Position numbers and translations under genes: made by a program. The notes under the pieces were generated by a model that made no database searches, had not been told where the DNA came from, and worked only from the letters and a program-made list of their open reading frames with translations. Below, in pieces: positions 1 to 13,450 of a stretch of DNA of 64,000 nt (positions within the stretch are counted from its first letter, which is position 1; each line of letters begins with the position of its first letter). This DNA is from Nyssa sinensis (Eukaryota; Streptophyta; Magnoliopsida; Cornales; Nyssaceae), in the NCBI GenBank assembly GCA_008638375.1, contig CM018032.1, positions 4,870,501-4,934,500 of the forward strand, in the 5' to 3' direction.

Positions 1-330
1 TTTCGGTGTAGTTAGGCCGATATCCGGCATTTTGGTCTGTCAAAACCCCCAAATGGGCCTTTTTGAGGCTGAAACTTGCGTAAGTTTCAAACCGGGCATC
101 GGAACCGAGTGTCGTAAGTTCGTGCAAGTCTATTTTATCATTTGTGAGGTGTGTGAGTTGGTTTCGGTGCAATTAGGCCGATATCCGGCATTTTGGTCTG
201 TCAAAACCCCCAAATGGGCCTTTTTGAGGCTGAAACTTGCATAAGTTTCAAACCGGGCATCGGAACCGAGTTCCGTAAGTTCGTGCAAGTCTATTTTATC
301 ATTTTTGAGTTATGTGATGTGACTTCGGTG
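1..330. repeat. 161-bp tandem repeat, two full copies plus start of a third
   Basis: Copies start at 1, 162 and 323 (TTTCGGTG and variants) with an exact 161-bp period. The third diverges after about 10 bases. Each unit holds a near-palindrome AAACTTGCGTAAGTTT and a GGCCGATATCCGGC near-palindrome. Placement downstream of the TNPA-like gene suggests subterminal repeats of the CACTA 3' end. More copies may lie off the left edge. Confidence 0.9.
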
Positions 331-377
331 CATTTTCTATAAATAATAAATCCACAAAAGTATATAATTTTAAAAAC

Positions 378-1844
378 TTACCAAGGTTGTGAAGAGTCAC
401 GCTGTTGGCTTATCATCGTTTGCAAAAGAGTCTGTATCTCGGCATATCGCTCCTCGAGGCTATCTAGTCTCTGGCGCAGCATTACATTCTCTTGTTGAAC
501 TGCCGCCGTAGCTGAGTGTGCCCTAGCATCACTCTCAAAGGACGATGTCGTCGGCGCCATCCCAGTCCCTAAGCCACGCACATAGCCACGCCTCTTGCCC
601 AGAACAGTCTCCCGTATCTGGTCGTCGGTCGGCGGATCCTGACCCTCTGGTGTCGGCTGATCACGCAGCCGGACCATCTCCTCCTATAAAAACATAAATA
701 CATGTTACTACTTTTATAACTTTAGATTAATATTAAATTAGTAATACTGTAGCAAGTTACATAAAAACTTACATAAAGCCGCTGTGCTTCAGGCCCAGCC
801 CAACCCTTATTGGGGTTGTAGTGCGTCCTGTGCCACAAATCAATGGGGCTGGGTGGTGCACCGGTGTCCTGGTCTCGCTGGAGCAAATAAATAGTAGCTT
901 ATGAAGAGTGATTTCATGAATAGATTATACAATAAGAACTTGATATAACTTACCATATCATGCCTATACTGTACAAAAGAACGTGATCCACCACAGTGGG
1001 TCACCTTCTGCTTGCTTCTACTCTCGCTATTCTTCCTACTTAGTTCCTACACTTGGCCAAAAGAAAGAAGGTTAGTATAAATGATACTGATTTAAACCAG
1101 ACAACAAAAGTAATTTGAACAATTTTTACCTGGAATGTATCACTTGCGAACCGGTCGCACAGTAACATCCAATCCTCCACCGTCACCCCCCTGTAGGGTC
1201 TGTCACGGGGCTCTCTACCGGCTGCCGCCTCCGCCTCGTAGTGCATGTGCAGACGGTGTCGATAGTCCCTGAAACGGACTCCCAGGTAACGATCCACAGC
1301 CCTCGCTACGTGAGGTAGGTGGAGATCGACGTCAAACTTCTCCTGTAAAGCATGTTATTGTCAAAACATTATGGCATTAGAAATGTTAAAATTTAGTTCA
1401 ACACAATAATAAAAGACATACCAGGATCTGCGCATGAATAGCGTGTAGATCCTCCTGAGTGACCTGACTCCAGTCAGTAATATGGAGTGGGGCGCGTAGT
1501 CGGGAAATGATGCCGACCTCTGTAATGAACTGCTGTGCCCACCCACCAACGGGCTTCAGCAAGCCCTCAGGTATCTCAATCCGGAGTCGCGCACCCCCTG
1601 CTGCCTCCATCTGTGTCTGCAAACTCTGATTCTTCGACCTACCACGCCCTCGTCTAGCACTGGTGGTGGCCGAAGCTTTAGAAACAATAAAATAGAAACA
1701 ATTAGTACCATATTTATATAAGCATTAATACAAAATGGAACTATCCATACCATCAATGTCAGGATCAGTCGATCCTCCAGTGGAAGGGGAAGGGGTCGAT
1801 GGGTCCACCGGGGCTGCGCGTCTACGTGATCCTGGTCCAACCAT
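378..1844 (-). CDS. TNPA-like CACTA protein, Transposase_24 family
   Basis: Six exons were assembled by eye: 1844-1751, 1675-1422, 1342-1130, 1046-954, 877-773, 683-378. They total 1065 bp, giving 354 aa, with GT-AG introns and consistent phases throughout. The N-terminus is Arg/Pro/Ser-rich (starts MVGPGSRRRAAP). The middle contains PVGGWAQQFITEVG and the TVEDWMLLCDRF stretch typical of plant Transposase_24 (PF03004-like) proteins. A conserved KVTHCGGSRSFVQY motif and DLWHRTHYNPNKGW follow, and the C-terminus (EERYAEIQTLLQTM) looks like a coiled coil. The start at 1844 is the first ATG, 117 bp downstream of the transposase stop. Known role of the family: DNA binding to subterminal repeats and regulation of CACTA transposition. 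No frame break was seen, so it may be functional. Confidence 0.8.
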
Positions 1845-1960
1845 ATCTAAAACAAAAGTTTAAAAGTAAATTCCATTACATCATAAAAATTAAAATCCAT
1901 TACAGCATAAAATTGAATATCCATTACACTTGATCTTACCACATGTAACACCTATTACAA

Positions 1961-4900
1961 TTACTCATCTGAGTTTGTATCATCATCTGAACTTGAATTT
2001 TCTTCAGTCTCGGTACAATACTCTAACAATGTATCATCATCAAAATCACTTTCCTCGTCATCATCATCATTAATGAACGTTGCATCCCTCGGATCTAATT
2101 GTGTGGTATTGGTGACGTCGGAAGCTACGACATGAATTGGTTCTACATCAGTTCTATTCAGCCGATACGAACTAACATCTTCCTGATCATGCCGCACAAC
2201 ACCATCGTGTGCAGTTTGAGAGACTTCTTGTAGTGCCTCCTCAATCCTCTCCAACTCTTCATCTCCCTCGCCAACTTCTAGGACATCATAAACATTTCTA
2301 GTTTTTATTTTTTGGACAACATACCAATCACCTCTTATTTTTGTGTCCTTCAAATAGGAAACTTGTTTTGCAACTGATGCCAAAACATACGGATCATCTT
2401 TAAATGCCATACGTGACGTATTAACACTTATGAAGTGCTTATCAATCTGCATTCCAGTCTTCTTATTAGTTACATCCCACCAATCACATTTAAAAATATA
2501 TACAGAATGACCGTAACAATAATGCAACTGTATGATGTCTTTTAAAACACCATAGTACTCTACAGTTTGTCCTCCGTCACCATCTCCTTCAACAAGGACC
2601 CCGCTATTCTGTGTTCGTCGGATGACCTCACGTTCCCTCGTGTGAAATCGAACACCATCAACAATTAAACCGGTGTAGCGGGATATTCTTTGATCAGGAC
2701 CACATGCCAAGGAATATAATTGATCGTACGCCTCAGGAGATTGTTGGTGGCGTAATAGTTTCATCTATTAATTCAGTACAAGTACAAAATTATCACTATA
2801 CAAATGCATTAACTAATACAATTACAATTAATTGAAACATATTCTTACGTGATCTCCGAACCACTTTGGAAACAAATTTTTCTGTCTTTGCTCCAGATCA
2901 GAACTTGATACATGTTCTCTCTGAAGCTCGAGCGTATGCTCACTGCATAAGATGAAATATGTTATATGTAACTTACATTTGTCTATTAACGTAGTATTGC
3001 AATGATTTCGATAAACTTACTTAAAATATGGCAATGTCTCCTCGCAGTTGTTGAGCACGGTGTAGTGGGCTCTTTCCAAGTCTTGAGGATGACACCATTC
3101 ATATATACGGGCACCTATTGGCCGCACAGTCTGATTAAACACCGCAAGGCCAGTTCGTTGTTGCCCTGGACATGTATCAGCATTTCGCTCTTGACGATTA
3201 AACCTTGTCTCAATATCTTCAAGATGCATAGAGCAGAAGGTGAGACATTCAACATCAATGTAAGCCTCAGCAATTGACCCTTCCGGTCGTGCTCTGTTAC
3301 GCACATATTGCTTCAATGTGTGCAAATATCTGTTTTGATAATTAAATGAGTTATAGATTAAAATAGTTAGGATGGATAGATAACACAATTGACAAAAGTA
3401 AATGTACCTTTCTATTGGATACATCCAACGGTATTGGACAGGTCCGCCAATTTTTGCCTCATGAGGCAAATGCACCGCTAAGTGGACCATGATATCGAAG
3501 AAAGCTGGAGGGAAAATCTGTTCCAACTTGCAGAGGATCACGACAACATCCCTTTCGAGCTTGTCAAGTACTTGCACATTCAACGTCTTCGCACATAATT
3601 CTCTAAAGAAGCAACCCAACTCAGTTATTGTAGTCGAAATGTGATCGGTGAGATACCCACGTAGTGCAACCGGAAGAAGTCGTTGTAAAAGGACATGGCA
3701 GTCATGGCTCTTCAATCCGGATATTTTCCCATCTATAACATTTACACACCGAGATATATTCGATGCGTATCCATCTGGGAACTTCACCGATTTAAACCAC
3801 TCGCAAATCCTCATTCTCTCTGCGGATGATAACGTATACTGTGCAGGAGGCACGATATATTTATCACCACTACGTATTAAGTGCAGCTCTTTCCTTATTC
3901 CCAGCTCCTGCAAGTCCAACCGGGCTTTAACACTATCTTTTGTCTTCCCTTCAATGTTCATTACAGTTCCCAGCACATTATCACATATGTTTTTCTCGAT
4001 GTGCATCACATCCAAATTGTGCTTCAACTTAATAGTCTCCCAGTACGACAAATCAAAAAATATGCTCTTCTTCGTCCAATTTAAGTCCACATCAGTACGC
4101 TTCCTCTTCTTACTACCCGGTATCTTCCCAAACCTCACTGGTTGGATGACTGCCAATTGCGCTAACACGTCTTTGCCAGACAACAATGGAGGTGGCAATC
4201 TGCGCTCAATTTGTCCATCAAATAGATGCTTCTGCCGATTTCGCCAGCCATGCGATGGCGGTAGAAAACGACGATGGGCCATGTAACATATTTTCCTCCC
4301 ATTTGACAAATGTAGGGAACATGCATCCTTATTGCAAACTGGACATGCCAGATACCCCTTAGTGCTCCATCCAGACAAGTTCCCGTATGCTGGAAAGTCA
4401 TTTATGGTCCAAAGTAACGCGGCATGCAATTGAAATGTCTCATTCTTAGAGACGTCGTATGCCTCCACTCCCACCTCCCACAATTCCTTCAACTCGTCCA
4501 CTAAAGGACGCAAGTACACATCAATTTCATTACCAAGAGACTTCGGCCCTGGAATAAGCAACGACATGTAGATAAATGGTTCTTTCATGCATTTCCACGG
4601 TGGCAAGTTATACGGCACAAGCAACACCGGCCACATGCTGTAGGCATTACTCATGTCACCATACGGGTTGAAACCGTCGCTAGCCAACCCAAGTCGTACA
4701 TTACGCGGCTCATTTGCAAACCATTCGTGATTTGTATCAAACTCAGCCCAAGCTTGTGAATCTGCCGGATGCCTACATACATTTTCCTCAGCAACACGCT
4801 TCTCCTTATGCCACCGCATATCTTCTGCCGTCTTCTGAGACATGTACAACCTTTGTAGCCTCGGTTTTAAGGGAAAATATCTAAGCACCTTGTGCGGAAT

Positions 4901-5647
4901 TGTCTTCTTTTTTCCTTCATTCAGCTTGTACCTAGGTTCGTGGCACACCGTACACTCCTTCAATTGTTCAGTCTCCTTCCAAAATAACATGCAATCGTTT
5001 TTGCAAGCATGTATGGGAATATACCCGAGGCCCAAATCTCTTAATATTCTTTTCGCCTCGTAATATGAGTTCGGAAGGGTCTCCCCAGTAGGAAGCACTG
5101 CTTTAATCAATTCAATGGCCATAGTAACTGATTTGTTACTCCAACGGTTGATGGTCTTAAGATGAAGGAGTTTCACGAGAAAGTCCAGTTTGGAAAACTT
5201 ATCACAACCCGGGTATAACGGCTGCCTTGCTTCCCTCAACAACGACTCAAACGCGGTCGATGGTCCCGTGTCACTCTTGTGACTACTCGCCCCAGTTGTA
5301 GCCCCCTGCAAGTCTGCCAGCATTTGTGGCAATCCTTCGTAACCAACCCCAACATTATCACCAAAATCAACATCGTCGTCTTCTTCTTCATCATCAAATA
5401 CCACTCGTACGTCACGGCGTTCCCCGTGAAATTCCCAACACGTATACCGCTTGTCCATCCCGTGTTCGAGTAGGTGCTCTTTGACCTCATCTATGTGCAT
5501 ATAATCCCTATTATTGCACCTCCTACATGGACATCTTATCCTATTTCTCCCATCTGCAGATGCACGAGCAAACTCAATAAAATCTTTGATCCCCTTCACA
5601 TACCCTGGCAAATGCCTGCCCCTCAAGTCCATCCAACTCTTATCCAT
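1961..5647 (-). CDS. CACTA TNP2/TNPD-type transposase (TNP2 + DUF4218 + DUF4216)
   Basis: Exons are 5647-3408, 3329-3021, 2942-2849 and 2764-1961, a 3447-bp CDS and 1148 aa with no internal stop. The N-terminus (MDKSWMDLRGR..., with the Cys cluster CPCRRCNN near residues 39-46) is the transposase-associated domain. The TNP2 core includes LGLASDGFNPYG (319-330), CPVC (435-438) and DVMHIEKNICDN (546-557). DUF4218 follows (SHDCHVLLQ near 647, HLAVHLPHEA, QYRWMYPIER ending about 747), then YVRNRARPEGS. The last exon encodes DUF4216 (YYGVLKDIIQLHY, KCDWWDV) and a very acidic tail. The first intron (3407-3330, 78 bp) is in frame without a stop, so its retention would add 26 residues. It catalyses cut-and-paste movement. 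The intact frame suggests recent activity. Confidence 0.88.
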
Positions 5648-8600
5648 TTTTGTCTACCTAATACAAGTCAAAAATGATAATCGTTATAAATATGAAACAT
5701 GAATCCTATCACCTCCAACTTCTCTCTAAAGGGTAAGGTGGTCCTATCCCATTCGTGAATGCACAATCTACATTGCAATAAGCAGCAATCAAATGCTTGA
5801 TTCCACTCCGACAAAATTTCGGCAGCATCTCCCCAGGGTTCTCCAAGTATACGAGATAGACGTTAACACGCCTAAATATATACCCAGAGAACAATAGGAG
5901 ACCGTGCTGAAATTTTATTATAGTGAAATATTCAAGCATATGCGCTATTGATTGCAATGCAGATTTATGCATTCCCGAACTGTCCTCTCTGGACAATTCA
6001 AGAATCGATTTTCATACACACAAGCCCAATCGCGAATAAATTTCGCGACAAGATTCACATGTGATGAAAATGACTCCCGAACGGGGCTAGGCTTACATGA
6101 ATGCAATTAAAAAATTCATTAGTATAAGTGCAAACTCTGATTGTCAGACAGAGTTTTGCTTTAAAAAACATTAACAATAGCATTCAAAATGCCAATACAA
6201 AACATATTGAATTTCGTTGATAACAAGTAAAAGCACCTAGCTTTCAATTTTTATCTATTAATTAAGGTCATTCATCAAGAATTACTTACTTCGCACCTGA
6301 CAACAACAACTTAACCAACAAAAGCAAATCAATTGCTACCTAAAACCAAACCACTAACTGAGTTAATAGCTCAGGTGTATCTAGTTGATATCTCAATCAA
6401 TAGGACTCAAGAACTCTTATTACTTGGCAGCTAAAACAAAATAAAAATAAAAATTAATGGATTAGACACAATCAACTAGTAAATAGCTAGATGTACTTAC
6501 CAATAGACACTTGGAACACTGAAAGCACAGTTTCATAATCAAACTAGCTAATGGTCCAACAGTTTAAATAAAGATTACATATATATGCAATACGTAAACT
6601 CATGTGGACATGTAGCCTCCAACTAAACTACTGGGACTAATGGTCCGAAAATCATTGAATATAAACTTGTATAGCTTATATTTGGCCTTATGAGAAATAT
6701 GTAAAATTTTCTAACCTGCACCAAATGATTCATGATTGATAATGTTGTTATATTTTTTACAAAACAATGTCTTCGTAACAATGGCTTTTGCTATGTCCTA
6801 GACCTAGTATGAAGAGTAGTTAAGAAACTTGGCGTTATGATTTCTTTTGCTGTTATAGAAAAAATGTAAGCGTAAACAGCTGTCCTTTTAAAACTTATTA
6901 TTAATAAGATCAAATTATTTGCACTTAATCGATTATTATGACTTGTGAGTAATTACAAGCATATCAGAATAAATAAAATTTAGCTCTAAATTAAGTAATA
7001 GAATTTTGTTCTACTCTAGATACTTATATTAATTATAATATGTTCCGTATACAATATACATATATTCTTTAATTTTTTTTTTTAGTTAAAATTAAATAAT
7101 TACATGATATTAGTGCAATTATATATCTATATATATATATATATGTCATATTAAGGATGTGATAATATATGAATAGGAGAGGCTAGAATCGAAGCCAAGT
7201 ACTATCCCATGAAATTTAACCGGTGCAACTAAAAAAAATAAAAAAATCAGAAAACACACTTCCTATTTAATGGAGCTATTGTAATAGACATGCTATTTAA
7301 TGGGCTTCCTCTTGTCGATATTTTTAAGGTAAATTATACTTATTTTTATTAAATTTTTTAATAATTACATATATTATCTCTCTAATTTTTAAAATTATAT
7401 TATACTTTTTGTCAAAGTTGTTGAACTAATGGAAAAAACAAAATAAGTAAATTGATTGAATATTTACTTTCTTTCCCAATATAATATTTTGACTTTCTTT
7501 CTCATCTTAATATTCTCTCTCTAACAAATAGCAATCTCACTGTATTGGGATTACACATACATACATACATACATACAGAGACGCACAAACACATACACAT
7601 TTAATTTTATTTTTGGGAGAATCTTTTACTAAATGGTAGTGAGTTTTTTAGTTTATTTAATCCGACGTAGATAATTTTAATTTATTTATCAACTTTATCT
7701 AATTTTTTAAATCACATATTTAATATGTGGTTTTAAACTAATAACGATTTTGGATGACTTGTACAAATTAACAAAAATTTGAGATAATTTCAAAAATTTT
7801 ATTAATTTAAATATATAATTTTGTTAAAAAATTATTTTTAGAATTATATTTTAAAAATTAAAATGAAAATTTACATATATTAAATTAAATCAAACTCAAA
7901 TAAGTTGAGTTTGGTAAAAAAATTCTAATTAGAGGATTCATGGAGCATTGAAAACAGGCCATTAACTGAAAAAGGGGTCACTCTAAATTATTTTGACAGA
8001 ACCGATTAATGGTAAACCCACCAATCATCTTAATTTAGGCCAGTGCTGTCACCTAATGAAATCAATGCCTAAGTCGGAACATAAAGGCTTGCATGGGATG
8101 TAAAATAGTAGTTTAATGATTATTAGTATAACACAGTAAGTTGAAATCATATACTGATTAGACACTTGAAATAATTAGAATAAATTATATCATTTGTTAT
8201 CATTAGTTAATTTATAATTAGGACTAAATTTATTTAATTAAATAGCATTACTGAAAATAATTTCTAATGTTATTCTATCTTCCAACTCACATCATATATA
8301 TGATATTTTAATTAGTAGATAATTTAAAATTAAAAATAAAATGATCAAGATTAATAAAAACTAAATATTTATACCATTTAATAATTAAAATATCTTATTT
8401 TATATATGTTCGAGTTATAATAATACTATCCTACTCAAAAAAATAAAAAAAAAAATACCATTTTTCACATAGTTAGAACATTATAGCCCATGCCAAGTTG
8501 TGGGTACAGTCTCGAACTAAGCAGCATTGAAAAACTAAGATTCAAGAATACAATGTTACAAAAATTATAAAATACAACATCTCATCTCATCAATATACAC

Positions 8601-10085
8601 CGGAAAGGGGATATGCATACAGTCTCCACCCAAATCTCTATCCAGGCATGAAATTTTCACCCAGAAACATGCCTAACACAGAAATTGCTATAAAAATCAC
8701 CCACTAATCAATTATTCCCTGTGGCAGTGGGAAAAATATTATACCCCCAACAAACATGGTTCAATACTTGATTATAATTTGCAATTTGATCATTGCAGCC
8801 ATATATACCTCAGTTTTCAAACCTATGGATTTTTTGTTTATTATTTTTCTTATTTTCTCGTCATACGTTTATAAAAAAAATTATGAAGTTAGTTTTTAGA
8901 GCATAATTGTGGTTTTTTTTAATGAGTATCTCTTGGTTGAATTACTTTAAAATAAATGATAGCCATTCTAAAGAAGTTCAATAGTTTTTTTTTTAATCAG
9001 TAAATAAGTTCAATAGCATTTGTAAATAGTATACATCACTCTAATTTGAAGGGAAACAAACTCTAGCAACTCCATGACAAAGCCATATCAAAACAACAAC
9101 AAGACCACTTCCGGTAAGAAAGAGCCAAACAATAGACTTGAACAGATAAATTATTATGACCTATTAAAACATGGCTGAATTGGTAGAAAAAAAAAATAAA
9201 TGTAATAGTTTTTTGATTTTCAAAACAATGTTATTGTTGTATGAAAAATGAGTCAAAGGATTATTTTTCTAGCTTGCAAAATCAATCGTTAGAAAACACT
9301 TATATACCAATATTATGGCTCCATTAATCATTTCAATAAAATCATAGAAATTGAAATGTTGTAGGTTTTATGTATATTTCTTCAAAATATTAAAATCATA
9401 GAAATTGTCACATTGCGTGACTGATTGATACAATAATAATTTATCGTGTTATGAGCTCTTGGCTAAAAACAAAAGGGTTATATTAATTTCCCCCTTAGTG
9501 CTCTCAATGTCTTCATGTCACACTTGACATCTTCAACATTACACCACTAAATTCCCGTCCCATTTCTTGGTGGTCAGTGACAGTACCATGACGAATCAAT
9601 GGACAATCCCAATTTTTATTTTTATTTTTGAGAGTTATTATAAGATATTTATTTTGGAAAGAATTTCTACACAATTATACAAAATTTAATATTAAAATAA
9701 AATATTCACATATTTTCAAGGTTGATATTTTTTATTCTTGCAAAAAATAGATATTGTATGTTATAAATCTAATGGTTGGATTGGACCTTTTTGCAGTGCT
9801 TGTCATGCACGTCAAATATCAGTACATATTATAAATTAGTGTTAGATTCACGAACTTACATTTTTATTAATTAAGTATTAAAAATATTAATTTAAATGTG
9901 ATCCTGATGAGACAACTGTAAATCTTTGATTAACTTAATTTTTTTTTTAACTCAATAAGATTTAGATAACTTTTTTACATGCAATGATAAAATGTCGATA
10001 GATAAGTTTTAATTTTATCAAAGGTTTGAAATTGGTTATTTTCATACTCGGAGAGTAACCTTCACTAACTTATATCTGTTACTTA

Positions 10086-10126
<41 letters not shown>

Positions 10127-11480
10127 TATTATAAATATATGAAGGTTTCATGGTTACCTACTTAATTTCTTATGTTTATTATTTTGTAAAAGAAATGGTT
10201 TAGTGAACATTATTTTTTCACTATATAGGGATTAGAGAAGGAGTTCCCTACTCCATTATAAAAGTAATACCTCGATGGATACATTAGTATGTGATATATG
10301 GAATATATGATAAATTATTTTTTTTAATTTTTTTTTATTAATTCAAAAAAATATATGAATTTTACTAATCTAATATTTGAAACATTTTGATATTATTTGT
10401 GTATTATTATACACAAATGACATTTGTAAAACACATATTAATAATGTTGTAATGTTTTAAACATTCTGTGTGAAATTAACATTCTCAAAAAATATTGTAT
10501 GGTATGAAGCATTCACCCTCATCAACGGCACAAATTGTTATATATATGTAATTTTTTTTTAAATGCGAATATTATAATTGGCTCAAGTATAAAATCAATA
10601 AAGCAATGATTTTAAAAATAATTATTAATTGATCTCAAGAGTCAGATTTATAATCATGTCTGTAACAATATACGGTTTAATTACAAAAATATATATATAT
10701 ATATATATTTTATGTCTTTATATGTTGATCTAAATTGAAAATATAAGACTAATAAAAGTTTAATTACCAAAAAAAAATTGTATTTTATATACATATGATC
10801 AAATCCAATCTAATCAGATAACAAACAAATTCATATTTAAATTAAAAATAGAATCTAATTCAATAATTTTTTTTAACAGACAAGATTAAAATTATTCAGA
10901 GATTCCATGTCTTTACACTCATAAATAGAACCATCAGGTCTTAATATATTTTCTAATAATATTGTATTATTTATCTTATGTTTTATTTTAAAAATTATAT
11001 TATATTAACCTGAGTGTTATTCCGGTGATACATGTACTTACTTTTCACACAATTTTATATCTAAAAATAAAAAAATAAATTGTGTGTCTGCATCCAAAAA
11101 GTTTCCTTTCCCCTCACCCATTATCAAGATTTTTACTTTCAATTTTAGAGAAGCCAAATACACAGAATAAATAATAGAAGAAGGTAACAATCCGAAATTG
11201 TCAAATAAGGTTAACAATCCGAAATCCAAAAAAAAAAATTTAGACAAGCCAAAGACACCGAATAAACATGCTAGAAGATTAACAACAGTGTTCAGATTTT
11301 AACATATTAAACAAACAAGCATGCATTCAGATATAAGGTTATAAAGATAATCATCCACTGGTACCCAAAAAAATAATAAAAGAAGGTAACAATCCGAAAT
11401 CGTGAAACCAAATAAGGGAATCTAAATCCAAAGACAAGGCATACCTACTTGAGAGACAGCACAATTTTGATGTTTTCCCC
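5648..11480. other. Long non-coding 5' part of the CACTA element
   Basis: AT-rich DNA with no supported gene. A 95-codon minus-strand frame at 5709-5996 resembles nothing I recognise. Simple repeats include (AT)n near 7122-7144, (CATA)n at about 7556-7576 and a (GT)n(AT)n tract at about 10086-10126. This region probably contains the transposase promoter and 5' UTR and may include decayed insertions. Confidence 0.5.
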
Positions 11481-11967
11481 CTTGTCAATCGATGTGTCCG
11501 ATGCAAGAGATAGCCTCCAATGGATCAAAAGCAAAGAGACCGAGAGAGAGAGATAGTCGTCGATCAAAAACACAGAGCAAGAATGAGAGAGAGAGAGAGA
11601 GAGAGAGAAAACAGGGGGCGGCGCGAAGTTTTATAAGACTTATTAGCGACGCCCACGTGAGTGTCGCTAATAAGTCAATGTCCGTCGCTAATGCCCCAAC
11701 GAAACAACATCGTTCCTCTTTCACCACTATTCGCGACGCTCGAATAAACGTCGCTAAAAGGTTTTGATTATTAGCGACGCACATAGGCGTCGCTAATACT
11801 TGAATGTGCGTCGCCAATAGGTTGCCACCAACTTTTTTTGCGCGGGAACCAATTTTGTTGCCTTTTTTAGCGACGCACGCTTTGTGCGTCGCAAAAGGGC
11901 CCTTTTAGCGACGCTTTATGGGCGTCGCAAATACCGTGCGTCGCAAATACTCCAATTTTTTGTAGTG
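11481..11967 (-). repeat. CACTA 5' subterminal repeats and terminal inverted repeat end
   Basis: From about 11640 to 11950 the motif TTAGCGACGC or its complement GCGTCGCTAA occurs roughly a dozen times in both orientations, several as short inverted pairs (for example 11644-11674, 11769-11798, 11868-11895). The terminus TTTTTTGTAGTG ends at 11967. Such motifs are the known binding sites of TNPA-type proteins in CACTA elements. A (GA)n tract lies at about 11584-11609. Open frames on both strands here are repeat-derived and not genes. Confidence 0.88.
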
Positions 11968-11993
11968 TCTCCAACAAATCGTTGAGTGGTTTA

Positions 11994-12056
<63 letters not shown>

Positions 12057-13450
12057 GAAAAATAAAATTTTTGTTGATGACAATTAAGTTTGCAATGATG
12101 ATAGAAGGGTTGTTCTATGGTGTGTTAACGATGGCAATGGTGGTGGTTCTCTATGATGGTCGGCTATGGCTTGGTGGTGATGGAGGGTGATTCTGTGGTA
12201 GCAGTGAGGTATTGAGGTTAAACTAAAGACACAATTTTGATTGCTTTGTGAAATTCTATATTGGTCTTACTTACTGTAAAATTTTACAGTCACTCCCTTT
12301 CACTCTCTCACTGATTCTTTTTCACTTTTTTTGAGTAGTGAGACCCGTTTTGTCAGCCTCCTTGAAATCTAAGCCCTTCCTTCTAATTATGATTTGTGTT
12401 AAAGTATGTTTATTCATAAAACAGTGCAAGGATAAAATTTACCTTTTTACTACTCTGTCCCTTTCATTCTCTCACTGATTATTTTTCATTTTTTTTAGCA
12501 GTGGGACTCATCTTGCCATCCTTCTTGCAATCTAAGTTACTCATTCAAATTATAATTTGTGTTGAAATGTGTTTATTCCAATTATAATTTCACACTCTCA
12601 CTTCTTTTATATCTAAATTGATTTTTTGTTGTTGTAATTTTTACTACTTTAAATGACTCTTTTTGACAAGCAACATAAGTGTAAAATTTCACACTCTTGT
12701 TGCTTTTATGTCTAAATTAATTTTTTTTTGTTGTAATTTTCACTACTTCAAAAGACTCTTTTGGGCAAGCAGCGTAAGTGTAAAATTTCACACTCGTGTT
12801 GCTTTTATGTCTAAATTAATTTTTTGTTGTAATTTTTACTACTTTATAAGACTCTTTTTAACATCTAAAATGCAACTCAAAAAAATAAATAAAACTGATA
12901 ACAAGTAAAAAAACTCATAACGAAATTAAAAATTTTACTACTTTCTTTATAAATGTGAAATTTTAAAATTTGAGAAACAATTTTTTTCTTCAAAATTTCA
13001 TATTACATGTAGATCTTATTTTATAAATCTCAATTTTTAAAGTCTATATATATAAATTTTATTAAAAATAAATTTATATATTTTGAATTATTGAGTTTTA
13101 AATTTTTAAAATGTCTTCTTGAAAGTTGAGTAAAAGTCCGTACATCCAGCTTAATTATTTTTGAAGAAAAATATTCGGGTATGTTTGTCTAATAAAAGAT
13201 AATAAATTTAATTGATAATTAAATTTAAACTTGAACATAAATTTGGTTGATAATTAAATTTCAACTTGGAGGTATTGATAATTTTATTATTTTTTATAAA
13301 CATAAAAGGTGAATGGCCCTGTATACAAATCACTTCTGACTATAGACTTGAGTCAAAGGCCAACCTTCTTTCCACTCTATTATTATGTCTTGGCAGACGT
13401 CATACATCAACAAATTTGTGTCGGAATCATCTCTGTGTAAATGCTTTGAT
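11968..13450. repeat. Gene-free stretch with microsatellite and two tandem repeat blocks
   Basis: A compound (TA)n(GA)n tract spans about 11995-12052. An imperfect duplication of about 164 bp starts near 12295 and 12459 (CCCTTTCACTCTCTC versus CCCTTTCATTCTCTC). A 99-bp tandem repeat has starts at 12591, 12690 and 12789 (CACACTC), about three copies ending near 12865. No coding signal was seen. Confidence 0.75.

Larger units (their letters stand above)
1..11967 (-). mobile_element. CACTA (En/Spm) DNA transposon, 3' end cut off by window edge
   Basis: The minus-strand element begins at 11967, where the plus strand reads TTTTTTGTAGTG, the complement of the diagnostic CACTACAAAAAA terminus. Just inside are dense subterminal GCGACGC/GCGTCGC motifs (about 11640-11950). 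Downstream in element order come a TNP2/TNPD transposase gene (5647 to 1961), a TNPA-like gene (1844 to 378) and a 161-bp tandem repeat running off the left edge. This order matches autonomous plant CACTA elements. The matching 3' terminus is outside the window, so the 3-bp target duplication (candidate TCT at 11968-11970) cannot be tested. The 5.8 kb between the transposase start and the subterminal repeats is unusually long and may contain later insertions. Both genes splice conceptually into open frames, so the element may be autonomous; this is inference. Confidence 0.9.

Noticed and set aside
3648..4286. A 212-codon plus-strand frame
   Set aside because: Antisense to the CACTA transposase exon.
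11485..11817. Open frames on both strands of about 90-110 codons
   Set aside because: They run through CACTA subterminal GCGACGC repeats and a GA tract; the translation is repeat-derived.
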